Shown here one piece after another: positions 20,485-33,850 of a stretch of DNA of 39,279 bases. The position numbers and the translations under genes were made by a program. Positions within the stretch are counted from its first letter, which is position 1; the number at the start of each line of letters is the position of its first letter. The stretch lies in the NCBI GenBank assembly GCA_025965615.1, contig JAOPWP010000127.1, forward strand, positions 1 through 39,279. Reading direction: 5' to 3'. Source of the stretch: Frankiales bacterium (GTDB lineage Bacteria; Actinomycetota; Actinomycetes; Mycobacteriales; SCTD01). The notes beneath the pieces were generated by a model. The model saw only the letters and a program-made list of their open reading frames with translations. It was not told the DNA's origin and searched no databases.

Positions 20485-22124
20485 CGCCGGGCCGCCACCT
20501 CGAGCAGGGTCGCGAGGCCCTCGGCGCGGTCGACCAGGTGGAGCCGCAGGACCGGGCGGGACCGCTCGGCGAGTGCCCGCAGGTCGCCCAGCGCCTGCGC
20601 CGTCTGGAGGCCGCCGAAGGTGAACGGCCGACCCGGGATGTCGAGGTCCTCGGCCACGGCGCCGGTGATCTGCAGGAACGCGCCGGTCTGCGGCCCGCCC
20701 TTGTGGAACTGACCGGTCGAGTGGAGGAAGCGCGGCGCCCACCCGAAGGTCACCGGGTGCGCCAGGCGAGCGGCCAGGAGCGCCCGGAGCTCAGCGGCGC
20801 GTGCGTCGGCCTGCCGGTCGAGGTAGGCCATGACGGCGAGGTAGCCGCGGTCGGGCACCGACGCCAGCAGGGCGTCCAGTGCCCCGGACAGGTCGGTCAC
20901 CCCGCTCTGCAGGCTCCCGCTGGCATGCACCTCGACCCCGCCCTCGACCAGCAGCGGCGGCTCTGGATCGCCGGCGGGCCCGGCGTCGAGGATCGCCTGG
21001 GTGTTGTCCTTGCTCTCCTGGACGTTCGGCTGGTCGAACGGGTTGATCCGCAGTGCTGCGCCCGTGACCGCGGTGGCGTACTCCCAGGCCAGGAACTGGG
21101 CGCCCAGCGGCCCGTCGACCGTCGTGCGCGGGGTGCCCTCGGCCGCCCGGGCCGAGGCCGGACCCACCAGGTGGCTGTCGGCGCTCGGCTCGGTGCCGGG
21201 CGCGTCCGCCGCCTCGACGACGACGGGCAGGACCCCCTTGCCCTGCTTGCCGGTCGACTCGGCGACGAGCTGCTCGGCCCAGTCACCGAAGCCGGGGTAG
21301 GGACCCGGGACCAGGACGAGCTTGTCGCGCCCTCCGACGGCGCCGCCCCCGAGGGCCGCCCCCAGGAGCAGGGACGGGTTGTCGTCCGTGGCGGCCAGCG
21401 AGTCCTGCAGGGCCGCCGCCTCGTCGAGCAGCCCCGCGATGTCCACCCCTGCGAGCCCGGCCGGGACCAGGCCGAACGCGGTGAGCGCCGAGTAGCGCCC
21501 CCCGACGTCGGGATCGGCCAGGAAGACCGCGCGGCTCCCCTCGTCGCGCGCTGCGCTCTCGAACGGCGATCCCGGGTCCGTCACGACGACGACCCGCCGT
21601 GCCGGGTCGATGCCGGCCGCTTCGAAGGCCGCCCGCGCCGCCCGGCGGTGGCTGTCGGTCTCGAGGGTGCCGCCGGACTTCGACGAGACGACGACCACGC
21701 TGCGCTCGAGGTCCACCAGAGCGCCACGCACCTGACCCGGGTCCGTGGTGTCGACGACGACCAGCGGCCGGCCCGCGGCGGCGCAGATGACCTCGGGAGC
21801 CAGCGAGGACCCGCCCATGCCGCAGAGCACCACCCGGTCGATGCCCTCGGCCGCGAGTTCACCTTGCAGCGAGAGGATCTCGTCGACCATGGCGCGGCCG
21901 GTGGGGACGACGTCGAGCCATCCGAGCCGGACGCCGGCCTCGGCCGAGGCCTCCGGCCCCCACAGCGACGAGTCCTTGGCGACCAGGGCCTGTGCGAGCC
22001 CGGACGAGGCGGCCTCGTCGAGGACCCCCTGCGCCGCACCGGTCAGCGAGGCGCCCTCCACCGTGACCGTGAGGCCGCCGGCCCCGGCGCCCAGCCCTGA
22101 GGCCGAGGACGGCGGGCCGCTCAC
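20481..22124 (-). CDS. pgi: Glucose-6-phosphate isomerase
   Basis: [16 protein letters not shown]...[21 protein letters not shown]...[19 protein letters not shown] 22124 overlaps the tal stop; the longer ORF-track start is too early. Confidence 0.92.
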   Translation of the reverse strand: MSGPPSSASGLGAGAGGLTVTVEGASLTGAAQGVLDEAASSGLAQALVAKDSSLWGPEASAEAGVRLGWLDVVPTGRAMVDEILSLQGELAAEGIDRVVLCGMGGSSLAPEVICAAAGRPLVVVDTTDPGQVRGALVDLERSVVVVSSKSGGTLETDSHRRAARAAFEAAGIDPARRVVVVTDPGSPFESAARDEGSRAVFLADPDVGGRYSALTAFGLVPAGLAGVDIAGLLDEAAALQDSLAATDDNPSLLLGAALGGGAVGGRDKLVLVPGPYPGFGDWAEQLVAESTGKQGKGVLPVVVEAADAPGTEPSADSHLVGPASARAAEGTPRTTVDGPLGAQFLAWEYATAVTGAALRINPFDQPNVQESKDNTQAILDAGPAGDPEPPLLVEGGVEVHASGSLQSGVTDLSGALDALLASVPDRGYLAVMAYLDRQADARAAELRALLAARLAHPVTFGWAPRFLHSTGQFHKGGPQTGAFLQITGAVAEDLDIPGRPFTFGGLQTAQALGDLRALAERSRPVLRLHLVDRAEGLATLLEVAARR

Positions 22125-23302
22125 GCGCTGCTCTCCGTCGATGCTGCTGCGGGCCCGTCGCCGGCCGGGTTGGTGCCTCCGTCGGAGCTGACATCGGCCC
22201 CCGCCTTCTCGAGCTGCTCCGTGACGGACTCGATCAGCTGGTTCCAGGCATCCTCGAACTTGCTGACGCCCTCCACCTCGAGCTTCTCGACCACGGCGTC
22301 GTAGTCGATGCCGGCCGCGGCCAGGTCGTCGAGCACCTGCTGCGCGGAGTCGTACGTCGTCGTGACCGTGTCGCCGCGCACGACCCCGTGGTCGGCGACG
22401 GCCTCCAGGGTGGCCTCCGGCATCGTGTTCACGGTCCCGGGGGCCACCAGCTCGACGACGTACTGCGTGTCGTCGTAGGCGGGGTCCTTCACGCCGGTCG
22501 AGGCCCAGAGCGGTCGCTGCGGGAGGGCACCCGCCGACTGGAGCGCGGTCCAGCGCTCGCTCGCGAACACCTTCTCGTAGTGGGCGTAGGCCAGCCGGGC
22601 GTTGGCGATCGCCGCCTTCCCGAACAGGCCGCCGGACGGGTCGGCGCCGGAGGCCTTGAGCTGCTTGTCGACCTCGCTGTCGACCCGGGAGACGAAGAAG
22701 GAGGCCACCGACCCCAGGCGCGACAGGTCGTGGCCGTTCTCCTTCGCCTGCTCGACACCGGCGAGGAACGCCTCCATCACCGCGTCGTAGCGCTCCAGGG
22801 AGAAGATCAGCGTCACGTTGACGCTGATCCCCTCGGCCAGGACGGCCGTGATCGCCGGGAGCCCGGCGAGCGTGGCAGGGATCTTGATGTACAGGTTCGG
22901 CCGGTCGACCAGCCACCACAGCGCCTTGGCCTCGGCGACGGTTCGCTCGGTGTCGTGGGCGATCCGGGGGTCCACCTCGATCGACACCCGGCCGTCGACG
23001 CCGCCGGAGGCCTCGTAGGAGGGCATCATCACGTCGCAGGCCCAGCGCACGTCGTAGGTCGTGAGCGCGCGGACCGCCTCGCCGACGTCCGTCCCGCGCA
23101 GGGCGAGGTCGCGCACCTGCTCGTCGTAGGCCGCCCCCTCTGACAGCGCCTTCTGGAAGATCGACGGGTTGGTCGTGACCCCGACCACGTGGGAGTCGCG
23201 CACCAGCTCGGCGAGGTTGCCCGAGCGCAGCCGCTCGCGAGACAGGTCGTCGAGCCAGACCGCGACGCCCGCGGCGGACAGGTCAGCGAGGGGGTCGGTC
23301 AC
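22121..23302 (-). CDS. tal: Transaldolase
   Basis: [20 protein letters not shown]...[15 protein letters not shown]...[13 protein letters not shown]...[21 protein letters not shown]. Confidence 0.96.
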   Translation of the reverse strand: MTDPLADLSAAGVAVWLDDLSRERLRSGNLAELVRDSHVVGVTTNPSIFQKALSEGAAYDEQVRDLALRGTDVGEAVRALTTYDVRWACDVMMPSYEASGGVDGRVSIEVDPRIAHDTERTVAEAKALWWLVDRPNLYIKIPATLAGLPAITAVLAEGISVNVTLIFSLERYDAVMEAFLAGVEQAKENGHDLSRLGSVASFFVSRVDSEVDKQLKASGADPSGGLFGKAAIANARLAYAHYEKVFASERWTALQSAGALPQRPLWASTGVKDPAYDDTQYVVELVAPGTVNTMPEATLEAVADHGVVRGDTVTTTYDSAQQVLDDLAAAGIDYDAVVEKLEVEGVSKFEDAWNQLIESVTEQLEKAGADVSSDGGTNPAGDGPAAASTESSA

Positions 23303-23326
23303 AGCACAGCTCCTGGAGTTCGTCGG

Positions 23327-25435
<2,109 letters not shown>

Positions 25436-25485
25436 GCGGGCGGTGGCCCTCCGTCGTCGTCGTGGGTCTCGGCCGTAAGACGCCG

Positions 25486-25491
25486 ACCCTA
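25486..25491 (-). promoter_or_regulatory. Possible -10 hexamer TAGGGT for the tkt operon
   Basis: Minus-strand TAGGGT in the tkt/ctaB divergent spacer, leaving about 44 nt of leader to ATG 25435. No convincing -35. Confidence 0.3.
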
Positions 25492-25577
25492 GACCCGTGA
25501 TGTTGCCGCCAGGTCGCGAGGCACACCTCGGCGACGGCGCCCTCACGACCCGGCAGGCCGCGCCCCGCCGCGGTCGG

Positions 25578-25583
25578 TAGGCT
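25578..25583 (+). promoter_or_regulatory. Putative -10 hexamer TAGGCT for leaderless ctaB
   Basis: TAGGCT + 7 nt (ctggctc) + GTG start at 25591. Confidence 0.55.
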
Positions 25584-25590
25584 CTGGCTC

Positions 25591-26559
25591 GTGACGACGC
25601 TCGCGGGCCATGCCCCCGGATCCCCCGGCGGGTCTCCGAGCGAGCGGTTGCCTGAGACGGTGGTCGCTCCCTCGGTCGCCGCGTCGCTGAAGGCGTCGGT
25701 CGGTGCCTACATCGCGTTGACGAAGCCGCGGATCATCGAGCTGCTGCTCGTGACCACCGTGCCCACGATGATCCTTGCCGAGGGCGGCCTGCCCTCCCTC
25801 GGGCTCGTTCTGGCGACGCTGCTCGGCGGCTCGCTGGCGGCCGGGAGCGCCAACGCCCTGAACTGCTACGTCGACCGCGACATCGACCAGCTCATGCGGC
25901 GCACCTCCCGCCGCCCGCTCGTGCGCCACACGGTCACGCCCGCCCGTGCGCTGGTGTTCGGGCTGCTGCTCGGCGTGCTCGCGACGGTCGAGCTCGCGCT
26001 GACCACCAACGCGCTCGCGGCGGCCCTCGCCGTCGCAGCGATCGCCTTCTACGTGGTCATCTACACGATGGTGCTCAAGCGCCGCACCTCGCAGAACATC
26101 GTGTGGGGCGGAGCCGCCGGCTGCATGCCGGTGCTGATCGGCTGGGCAGCGGTCACGGGCTCGCTCAGCTGGGTCCCGTGGGTCCTGTTCGCGGTGATCT
26201 TCTTCTGGACGCCTCCTCACTACTGGCCGCTGGCGATGCGCTACAAGGACGACTACGCGGCAGCGGGCGTGCCGATGCTGCCGGTGGTCGCGTCGCCCGC
26301 CGTCGTCGCCTCGCGGATCGTGGCGTACAGCTGGGCGATGGTCGCGACGTCGCTGCTGCTGATCGCACCGCTCGGCCCGTCCGGACCGGTCTACGCCGTC
26401 GTCGCGGTGGCGCTCGGCGGCGTGTTCCTGCGCGAGGCCCACCTGCTGCAGGGCCGCATCCGGGCGGGTGCCGAGGCGGCCCCGATGCGGCTGTTCCACT
26501 GGTCGATCACCTATCTCGCCCTGCTGTTCCTCGCGCTCGCGGTCGACCAGCTGCTGTGA
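25591..26559 (+). CDS. ctaB: Heme o synthase (protoheme IX farnesyltransferase)
   Basis: [27 protein letters not shown]...[23 protein letters not shown]...[29 protein letters not shown]. Confidence 0.97.
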   Translation: MTTLAGHAPGSPGGSPSERLPETVVAPSVAASLKASVGAYIALTKPRIIELLLVTTVPTMILAEGGLPSLGLVLATLLGGSLAAGSANALNCYVDRDIDQLMRRTSRRPLVRHTVTPARALVFGLLLGVLATVELALTTNALAAALAVAAIAFYVVIYTMVLKRRTSQNIVWGGAAGCMPVLIGWAAVTGSLSWVPWVLFAVIFFWTPPHYWPLAMRYKDDYAAAGVPMLPVVASPAVVASRIVAYSWAMVATSLLLIAPLGPSGPVYAVVAVALGGVFLREAHLLQGRIRAGAEAAPMRLFHWSITYLALLFLALAVDQLL

Positions 26560-27404
26560 CACGGGGCCAGCCGCGGGTCGCGCTGGCCACCTGCAGCTCT
26601 CTGCCAACCCTCGGCGAGGACGGCCCCCTGCTGCTCGACGCCCTGGCCGCTGTGGACGTCGCCGCCGAGCCAGTCGTGTGGGACGACAGCGCGGCGGACT
26701 GGGCGTCCTACGACCTGGTGGTGGTGCGGTCCACGTGGGACTACACGACGCGCCGGGAGGAGTTCCTGGCCTGGGCCCGCTCGGTGCCGCGCCTCGCCAA
26801 CCCGGCGGACGTGCTCGAGTGGAACACCGACAAGCGCTACCTCGCCGAGCTCGCAGCGGCGGGCGTGCCCGTGGTGCCGACGACGTTCGTCGCGCCGGGG
26901 GAGCGCTACGCGCCTCCGGCGTACGAGCACGTCGTCAAGCCGACGGTCTCGGCGGGTTCACGCGACACGGCCCGCTACGCCGTGGGGGAGGACTCCTCGC
27001 CGCACGCGCTGGCCCTGCTCGAGGCCGGACGCACCGTGATGGTGCAGCCCTACCAGGCCGCGGTGGACGTGGCCGGTGAGACGGCCGTGCTGGTGTTCGG
27101 GGGAGAGCACAGCCACGCTGCCCGCAAGGCGCCGGTCCTCGACGGCACCCTCGACGATCCGCTGAAGGTCGGGATCAGCGCACGCGAGGCCTCGCCGGCC
27201 GAGCTGGAGGTGGCTCGGCTCGCTCTCGCCGCCGTGCCGTCTGCGGGGCCTCTGCTCTACGCGCGGGTGGACCTCGTGCCCGGCCCCGACGGCTCGCCGG
27301 TGCTGATGGAGCTGGAGGTCACCGAGCCGTCCCTGTTCCTGGGGCTGTCAGCCGGCGCTGCCGACCGGCTCGCCGCGGCGGTCCTGGAGCGGCTCCGCAG
27401 CTGA
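26556..27404 (+). CDS. ATP-grasp domain protein of unknown substrate
   Basis: GTG 26556 overlaps the ctaB stop (GTGA). [58 protein letters not shown]...[16 protein letters not shown]...[29 protein letters not shown] is ATP-grasp-like. Confidence 0.85.
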   Translation: MTRGQPRVALATCSSLPTLGEDGPLLLDALAAVDVAAEPVVWDDSAADWASYDLVVVRSTWDYTTRREEFLAWARSVPRLANPADVLEWNTDKRYLAELAAAGVPVVPTTFVAPGERYAPPAYEHVVKPTVSAGSRDTARYAVGEDSSPHALALLEAGRTVMVQPYQAAVDVAGETAVLVFGGEHSHAARKAPVLDGTLDDPLKVGISAREASPAELEVARLALAAVPSAGPLLYARVDLVPGPDGSPVLMELEVTEPSLFLGLSAGAADRLAAAVLERLRS

Positions 27405-28277
27405 GGTCTGCCCGGCAGGGCCCCGCGGCTGCAGCGCCAGGACGGCCTGCACCGCCGTCACGATCACCAGGCAGGCACCGAGCAGGTGCAGCCCGACCAG
27501 CAGGACAGGCAGGTCGGAGAAGTACTGCGCGAACCCCAGCGCGCCTTGCGCCAGCTCGACGACGAGCAGCACGCCCATGGCCCGGGTCGCCGCGGGCGGG
27601 GCCGACACGGCCCGGAGGGCGACGTAGAACGCTGCCGTCAGCCCGATCAGCAGGAAGACCAGGTCGGCGTGCACCTGGCTGACCGACTCGGGGTCCAGAC
27701 CGGTCCGGCCCGCCGCGAGGTCGCCGGAGTGGGGGCCGCTTCCGGTGACCACCGTGCCGGCCACGAGCGTCGCTGCGACGACCACCAGCAGGGCCGTGCC
27801 GAGGCGCCGGAGGGGGAGGGGCACCCCCGGGTCGGCCGGCGCCCCGTCGTGCCGGATCCGGGTCCAGAGCACGACGGCCAGGGCGATGAGGACCCCCGAG
27901 ATCAGGAAGTGGCCCATGACGGTCCACGGGTTGAGCTCGGTGAGGACGGTGATCCCGCCCAGCAGGGCCTGCGCGGGGATGCCGAGCGCGCCGAGCACCG
28001 CGAGCCGCCGCCAGCCGGGCCGTACGGGTCGCACGCGCCACACGGCGACGAGGAGGGCGACCACGACGGCGAGCAGGACGAAGGTGAGCAGCCGGTTGCC
28101 GAACTCGATCACGCCGTGGGCGGCGTACTCCGGTGTCGGGGTGAGGGTCGTCGTCGTGCACTTCGGCCACGTCGGGCAGCCCAGGCCCGAGGCCGTCAGG
28201 CGGACGGCGCCGCCGGTGACGACGATGGCGCTGTTGGCGACCACGCTGGCGAGCGCCAGACGCCGGACGGTGAGCAC
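27348..28277 (-). CDS. ctaA: Heme A synthase (COX15/CtaA family)
   Basis: ALASVVANSAIVVTGGAVRLTASGLGCPTWPKCTTTTLTPTPEYAAHGVIEFGNRLLTFV plus multiple TM segments and VHADLVFLLIGL. Confidence 0.95.
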   Translation of the reverse strand: MLTVRRLALASVVANSAIVVTGGAVRLTASGLGCPTWPKCTTTTLTPTPEYAAHGVIEFGNRLLTFVLLAVVVALLVAVWRVRPVRPGWRRLAVLGALGIPAQALLGGITVLTELNPWTVMGHFLISGVLIALAVVLWTRIRHDGAPADPGVPLPLRRLGTALLVVVAATLVAGTVVTGSGPHSGDLAAGRTGLDPESVSQVHADLVFLLIGLTAAFYVALRAVSAPPAATRAMGVLLVVELAQGALGFAQYFSDLPVLLVGLHLLGACLVIVTAVQAVLALQPRGPAGQTSAAEPLQDRRGEPVGSAG

Positions 28278-28283
28278 GGTCCG

Positions 28284-28289
28284 AGCCTA
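28284..28289 (-). promoter_or_regulatory. Putative -10 hexamer TAGGCT for leaderless ctaA
   Basis: Minus strand TAGGCT + 6 nt (cggacc) + GTG start at 28277; same hexamer as ctaB. Confidence 0.55.
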
Positions 28290-28331
28290 CGGGCGTGGCC
28301 GTCCTCGGACCTGCCGGGACCGGCCTGGTCG

Positions 28332-28394
28332 TCCCTGATCGTGTGGCGAACGGAGCTGGACGAAGCGGACACCGGATCGACACATGATCAGGGA
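28332..28394. repeat. Long imperfect intergenic palindrome (possible terminator/REP-like)
   Basis: TCCCTGATCGTGTG (28332-28345) and CACATGATCAGGGA (28381-28394) pair with one G/T mismatch; inner CGA..CGG / CCG..TCG pairs continue the stem. Confidence 0.7.
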
Positions 28395-28400
28395 GGGTCG

Positions 28401-29186
28401 CTACTCCCAGCGGAACAGGCGGGACGCGGCCCCGAGCGAGATGACGGCCCACACGAGCAGGGCCAGCGCCTCGCGGGCGCCGAGCCCGGCCCCGGCGTCG
28501 AGGACGTCGCGCAGCCCGGTCGACAGGGCCGCCGTCGGCAGCAGGGACAGGAGCGGCTCGGCGCCGCCGAAGGCCGACAGCGGGAAGAGCACCCCGCCCA
28601 GCACGAGCAGGACGAACCACAGCAGGTTGGCCGCCGCCAGGGTGGTGAGGCCGCGCAGCGTCCCACCCAGGAGCAGCCCCAGCCCGCTGAAGGCGGCTGT
28701 GCCGAGCACGACCAGGACCAGCACCTGGAGGACCGAACCGCGGGGGTCCCAGCCGAGGGCCAGCCCGACCGCGCAGATGAGCAGCACCTGCAGGAGCTCG
28801 ACCGCCAGGACGGCCAGCGTCTTGGCCCCGAGCAGCACGGTCCGGGGGAGCGGTGTGGCGCCCAGGCGCTTCAGCACGCCGTACTGCCGCTCGAAGCCGA
28901 CCGCGATCGCCTGACCGGTGAACGCGGTCGACATGACCGCGAGCGCGAGGACACCCGGTACGAAGAAGTCGGCTCGCGCCCCGCGACCGACCGCGCCGTC
29001 GACCGAGACGAAGGGCACGAGGACGAGCAGGACCAGCAGGCCCAGCGGGATGACGAGGCTCAGCAGCACCTGCTCGCCGTTGCGCAGGACCAGCTTGAGC
29101 TCGGCGGTCGTCTGCGCCGACAGCATGCGCCGGAGCGGGGCCGCACCCGGCCGGGGTGCGAGCGATCCCGGCGACCAGGTGCTCAT
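28401..29186 (-). CDS. ABC-2 type transporter permease
   Basis: AELKLVLRNGEQVLLSLVIPLGLLVLLV...FVPGVLALAVMSTAFTGQAIAVGFERQYGVLKRLGATPLPR; start ATG 29186 overlaps the ATPase stop. Confidence 0.92.
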   Translation of the reverse strand: MSTWSPGSLAPRPGAAPLRRMLSAQTTAELKLVLRNGEQVLLSLVIPLGLLVLLVLVPFVSVDGAVGRGARADFFVPGVLALAVMSTAFTGQAIAVGFERQYGVLKRLGATPLPRTVLLGAKTLAVLAVELLQVLLICAVGLALGWDPRGSVLQVLVLVVLGTAAFSGLGLLLGGTLRGLTTLAAANLLWFVLLVLGGVLFPLSAFGGAEPLLSLLPTAALSTGLRDVLDAGAGLGAREALALLVWAVISLGAASRLFRWE

Positions 29187-30100
29187 GCCCGCAGCTCCCG
29201 ACCGGTGAGGTCCAGGAAGACGTCCTCGAGGGTCCGGGTCTCGACCCGCAGGTCGGTCGCGAGCGCGCCCTGGCCGGCGCTCCAGGCCGTGACCGCGGCG
29301 AGCAGCTGCGGGTCGACGACCCCCTCGACGAGGTAGTCGCCCGACGGCGACTCCTTCGCGGTGCACCCGACCGGCAGCGCGGTGAGCAGCTGCTCGAGGT
29401 CCAGCCCCGGTGTGGCCCGGAAGCGCAGCTGGCCGACCGCGCCCGTGCGGGTCAGCTCCGCGACGGTCCCGGTGGCCACCACGCGCCCGGCATCGACGAT
29501 CACGACGTCGTCCGCCAGCCGCTCGGCCTCGTCCATCAGGTGGGTGGTGAGCAGGACGCTGACCCCGTCACGGCGCAGCGCCTCGACCAGCTCCCAGGTC
29601 GCCCGGCGCGCCGCCGGGTCGAGCCCGGCCGTGGGCTCGTCGAGGAAGACCAGCTCAGGGCGCCCCACGACCGCGAGGGCCAGGGACAGGCGCTGCTGCT
29701 GCCCTCCGGACAGGCGCCGGTAGGACGTGCGGGCCACCTCGGACAGCCCGAGCCGCTCGAGCAGGTCGTCGGGATCGAGCGGCGAGGCCGAGAACGAGGC
29801 GACCAGGCGCAGCATCTCCGCGCAGCGGAGCCCTGGATAGGCCCCGCCCGCCTGCGGCATCACCCCGACCCTCGCCCGCAGGGACGACTCCGCCGGAGGC
29901 AGGCCCAGCACGCGCACGGTCCCCGCATCTGCGGTCCGGAACCCCTCGCAGATCTCCACCGTCGTGGTCTTGCCGGCCCCGTTGGGCCCGAGCAGCGCCA
30001 GGACCGTCCCCGGGCGGAGCGTGAGGCTGAGGCCGTCCACGACGGCGCGACCGGCGTACGCCTTGCGCAGCCCGTCGACCTCCAGAGCTGCGGTCGTCAC
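29183..30100 (-). CDS. ABC transporter ATP-binding protein (drug-exporter type)
   Basis: LALLGPNGAGKTTTVEICEGF (Walker A), RLSGGQQQRLSLALAVVGRPELVFLDEPTAGLDPAARR. Likely start GTG 30100 (MTTAALEVDGLRKAY). Confidence 0.94.
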   Translation of the reverse strand: MTTAALEVDGLRKAYAGRAVVDGLSLTLRPGTVLALLGPNGAGKTTTVEICEGFRTADAGTVRVLGLPPAESSLRARVGVMPQAGGAYPGLRCAEMLRLVASFSASPLDPDDLLERLGLSEVARTSYRRLSGGQQQRLSLALAVVGRPELVFLDEPTAGLDPAARRATWELVEALRRDGVSVLLTTHLMDEAERLADDVVIVDAGRVVATGTVAELTRTGAVGQLRFRATPGLDLEQLLTALPVGCTAKESPSGDYLVEGVVDPQLLAAVTAWSAGQGALATDLRVETRTLEDVFLDLTGRELRA

Positions 30101-30209
30101 TCCTCCAGCGTAGGCCGCAACGGGTGAGGGCACCCTTTGTGAGGCGGAACACCGGGCCGTCCCAGCACGCCGGTTCGACGTGGGGACGCATTTACGTGAC
30201 TATGGCGTT

Positions 30210-30898
30210 GTGAAAAGCATGGTGGTCCCTACGGCACCGGCCGGCGCCGTCCCGAGCGTGGGCACCCGCGCGCGCGTGCGGGACCTGCTGCTCGAGCTCG
30301 GTCCGTGCACGGCCGGCACCCTCGGTGAGCGCCTCGGCCTGAGCCCGGCAGCCATCCGCAAGCACCTCGACGCCCTGCTCGCCGACGGCACCGTCGTCAC
30401 CCGTGAGGCTCGCACCCGGGGCGTCCGGGGTCGTGGCCGTCCCGCCCGCCTCTACGTCCTCACCGAGGCGGGCCACGCGGTCGGGCCCTCCGGCTACGAC
30501 GACCTCGCCACCGCAGCGCTGCGCTTCCTCGCCGGCAACGGTGGCCCCCAGGCGGTCGAGCGCTTCGCCGAGGCGCGCGTCGCCGAGCTGGAGGACCGCT
30601 ACGCGAGCGCCCTGCTCGACCTCGAGCCCACAGACCGGCCCGCGGCGCTCGCCGCGGCGATGACCGCAGATGGCTACGCCGCCAGCACGAGCCCCCAGGG
30701 CGTAGGCCTCCAGCTGTGCCAGAACCACTGCCCGGTGCAGCACGCCGCGGCCGAGTTCCCGCAGCTCTGCGATGCCGAGACGGCCGCGATCGGCCGTCTG
30801 CTCGACGTGCACGTCCAGCGGCTCGCGACCATCGCCCACGGCGACGGCGTCTGCACCACGTACATCCCCGCAGTCCCGGCAACAGAGAAGGCGACCCG

Positions 30899-30902
<4 letters not shown>
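30210..30902 (+). CDS. sufR: SufR-like ArsR/DeoR-type Fe-S transcriptional regulator (start GTG 30210 or ATG 30219)
   Basis: w[69 protein letters not shown], plus Cys cluster [22 protein letters not shown]...GVC. Immediately upstream of sufB. Confidence 0.9.
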
Positions 30903-32300
<1,398 letters not shown>

Positions 32301-32308
<8 letters not shown>

Positions 32309-33524
32309 GAACCTCATGGCGTCCGCCCTGTCGACCGAGCGGGAAGCCCTCAAGGCGACCGGCGGGGTCATGGACGGCGCCATCGCAACCAACGTCAAGC
32401 CGTCGACCCCGCGCAGCCCGGCCGACGTCCGGCCCGAGCGGATCCGCTCGGCCGACCCGGACGTCTTCGGCGTCCCGACCGGACGCGAGGAGGAGTGGCG
32501 CTTCACCCCGCTCGCCCGGCTCCGACCACTGCTCGACGGCGCCGTCTCCGACGCCCGCCTCGAGGTGACCAGCACCTTGCCTGACGGTGTCGAGCTGGTC
32601 GGCGTCCCGACCGCTGAGGTCGACGTGCCGCTGCCCGTGGACCGGCTGGCCGCCCTCGCCCTGCAGCGGTGCGGGTCGTCGCTCGTCCTGCGGGTCCCGA
32701 AGGGCCTCGAGCTCGACGAGCCCGTCGTCGTGCGCCTCGCGGGCACGGGCCCGGGCCACGTGGTCTGGGGCCACGTCGTCGTCGAGCTCGCCGAGCAGTC
32801 GCGGGCCACGGTCGTGCTCGAGCACGTCGGCAGCGCCTCCTACGCCGCCGTGGTGTCGGTGCTCGTCGGAGACGGTGCCGCCCTGCAGCTCGTGCAGGTG
32901 CAGAACTGGGCCGACGACACCCTGCACGCCGCCCACGTGGCGAGCCGGCTCGGGCGCGACGCGACACTGCGGTCGACGCAGGTGACCCTCGGCGGCTCCC
33001 TGGTGCGCGTCACCGAGACCGTCGACTTCACCGCCCCCGGCGGCGACGTCGAGCTGCGCGGGGTGTCGTTCGCCGACGACGGCCAGCACCTCGAGCACCG
33101 CCTGCTGGTCGACCACAGCGTGCCGCACTGCCGCAGCCGGGTGACCTACAAGTCGGCCCTGCAGGGCGAGCAGGCACACACCGTCTGGATCGGTGACGTG
33201 CTGATCAGGGCCGCGGCCGAGGGGACCGACACCTACGAGCTGAACCGCAACCTGCTGCTGACCCCCGAGGCCCGCGCCGACTCGGTGCCCAACCTCGAGA
33301 TCGAGACCGGGGAGATCGCCGGGGCCGGGCACGCCAGCGCCACCGGCAGGTTCGACGACGAGCAGCTGTTCTACCTGATGGCGCGCGGCATCCCGGCCGA
33401 CGCCGCCCGTCGCATGGTCGTGCGCGGGTTCTTCGCCGAGGTCGTCGAGTCCATCGGCGTCCCCGACCTCGAGGAGCGCCTGATGGCGACGATCGAGACC
33501 GAGCTCGAGAGGGCCTTCACGTGA
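32301..33524 (+). CDS. sufD: Fe-S cluster assembly protein SufD
   Basis: [19 protein letters not shown]...[26 protein letters not shown]...[33 protein letters not shown]. Start TTG 32301 or ATG 32316. Confidence 0.94.
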
Positions 33525-33850
33525 GCGCCGAACCGACTGCCGGGCTGTTGCGGGCCTGCGCGCTGTCCGACCTCGCCGACGACAGCGCGCTGCGCGTCGA
33601 GCTCGCCGGTCGGCCCGTGTGCATCGCCCGCTCGGGCGGCACGGTCTACGCCATCTCGGACGTCTGCTCGCACGCCGACGTCGCCCTGTCCGAGGGTGAC
33701 GTCGAGGACGGCAAGATCGAGTGCTGGCTGCACGGCTCGCTGTTCGACCTCGCCACCGGCGAGCCCACCGGGCTGCCGGCGACGCGCCCCGTGCCCACCT
33801 TCCCCGTGACCGTCGAGGGCGACGACGTCCTCGTGCAGATGGAGCCCTAG
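33521..33850 (+). CDS. Rieske (2Fe-2S) non-heme iron oxygenase ferredoxin-like subunit
   Basis: CSHADVALSEGDVEDGKIECWLHGSLFDLATGEPTGLPATRPVPTF; CxH...CxxH ligands. Confidence 0.94.
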   Translation: MSAEPTAGLLRACALSDLADDSALRVELAGRPVCIARSGGTVYAISDVCSHADVALSEGDVEDGKIECWLHGSLFDLATGEPTGLPATRPVPTFPVTVEGDDVLVQMEP

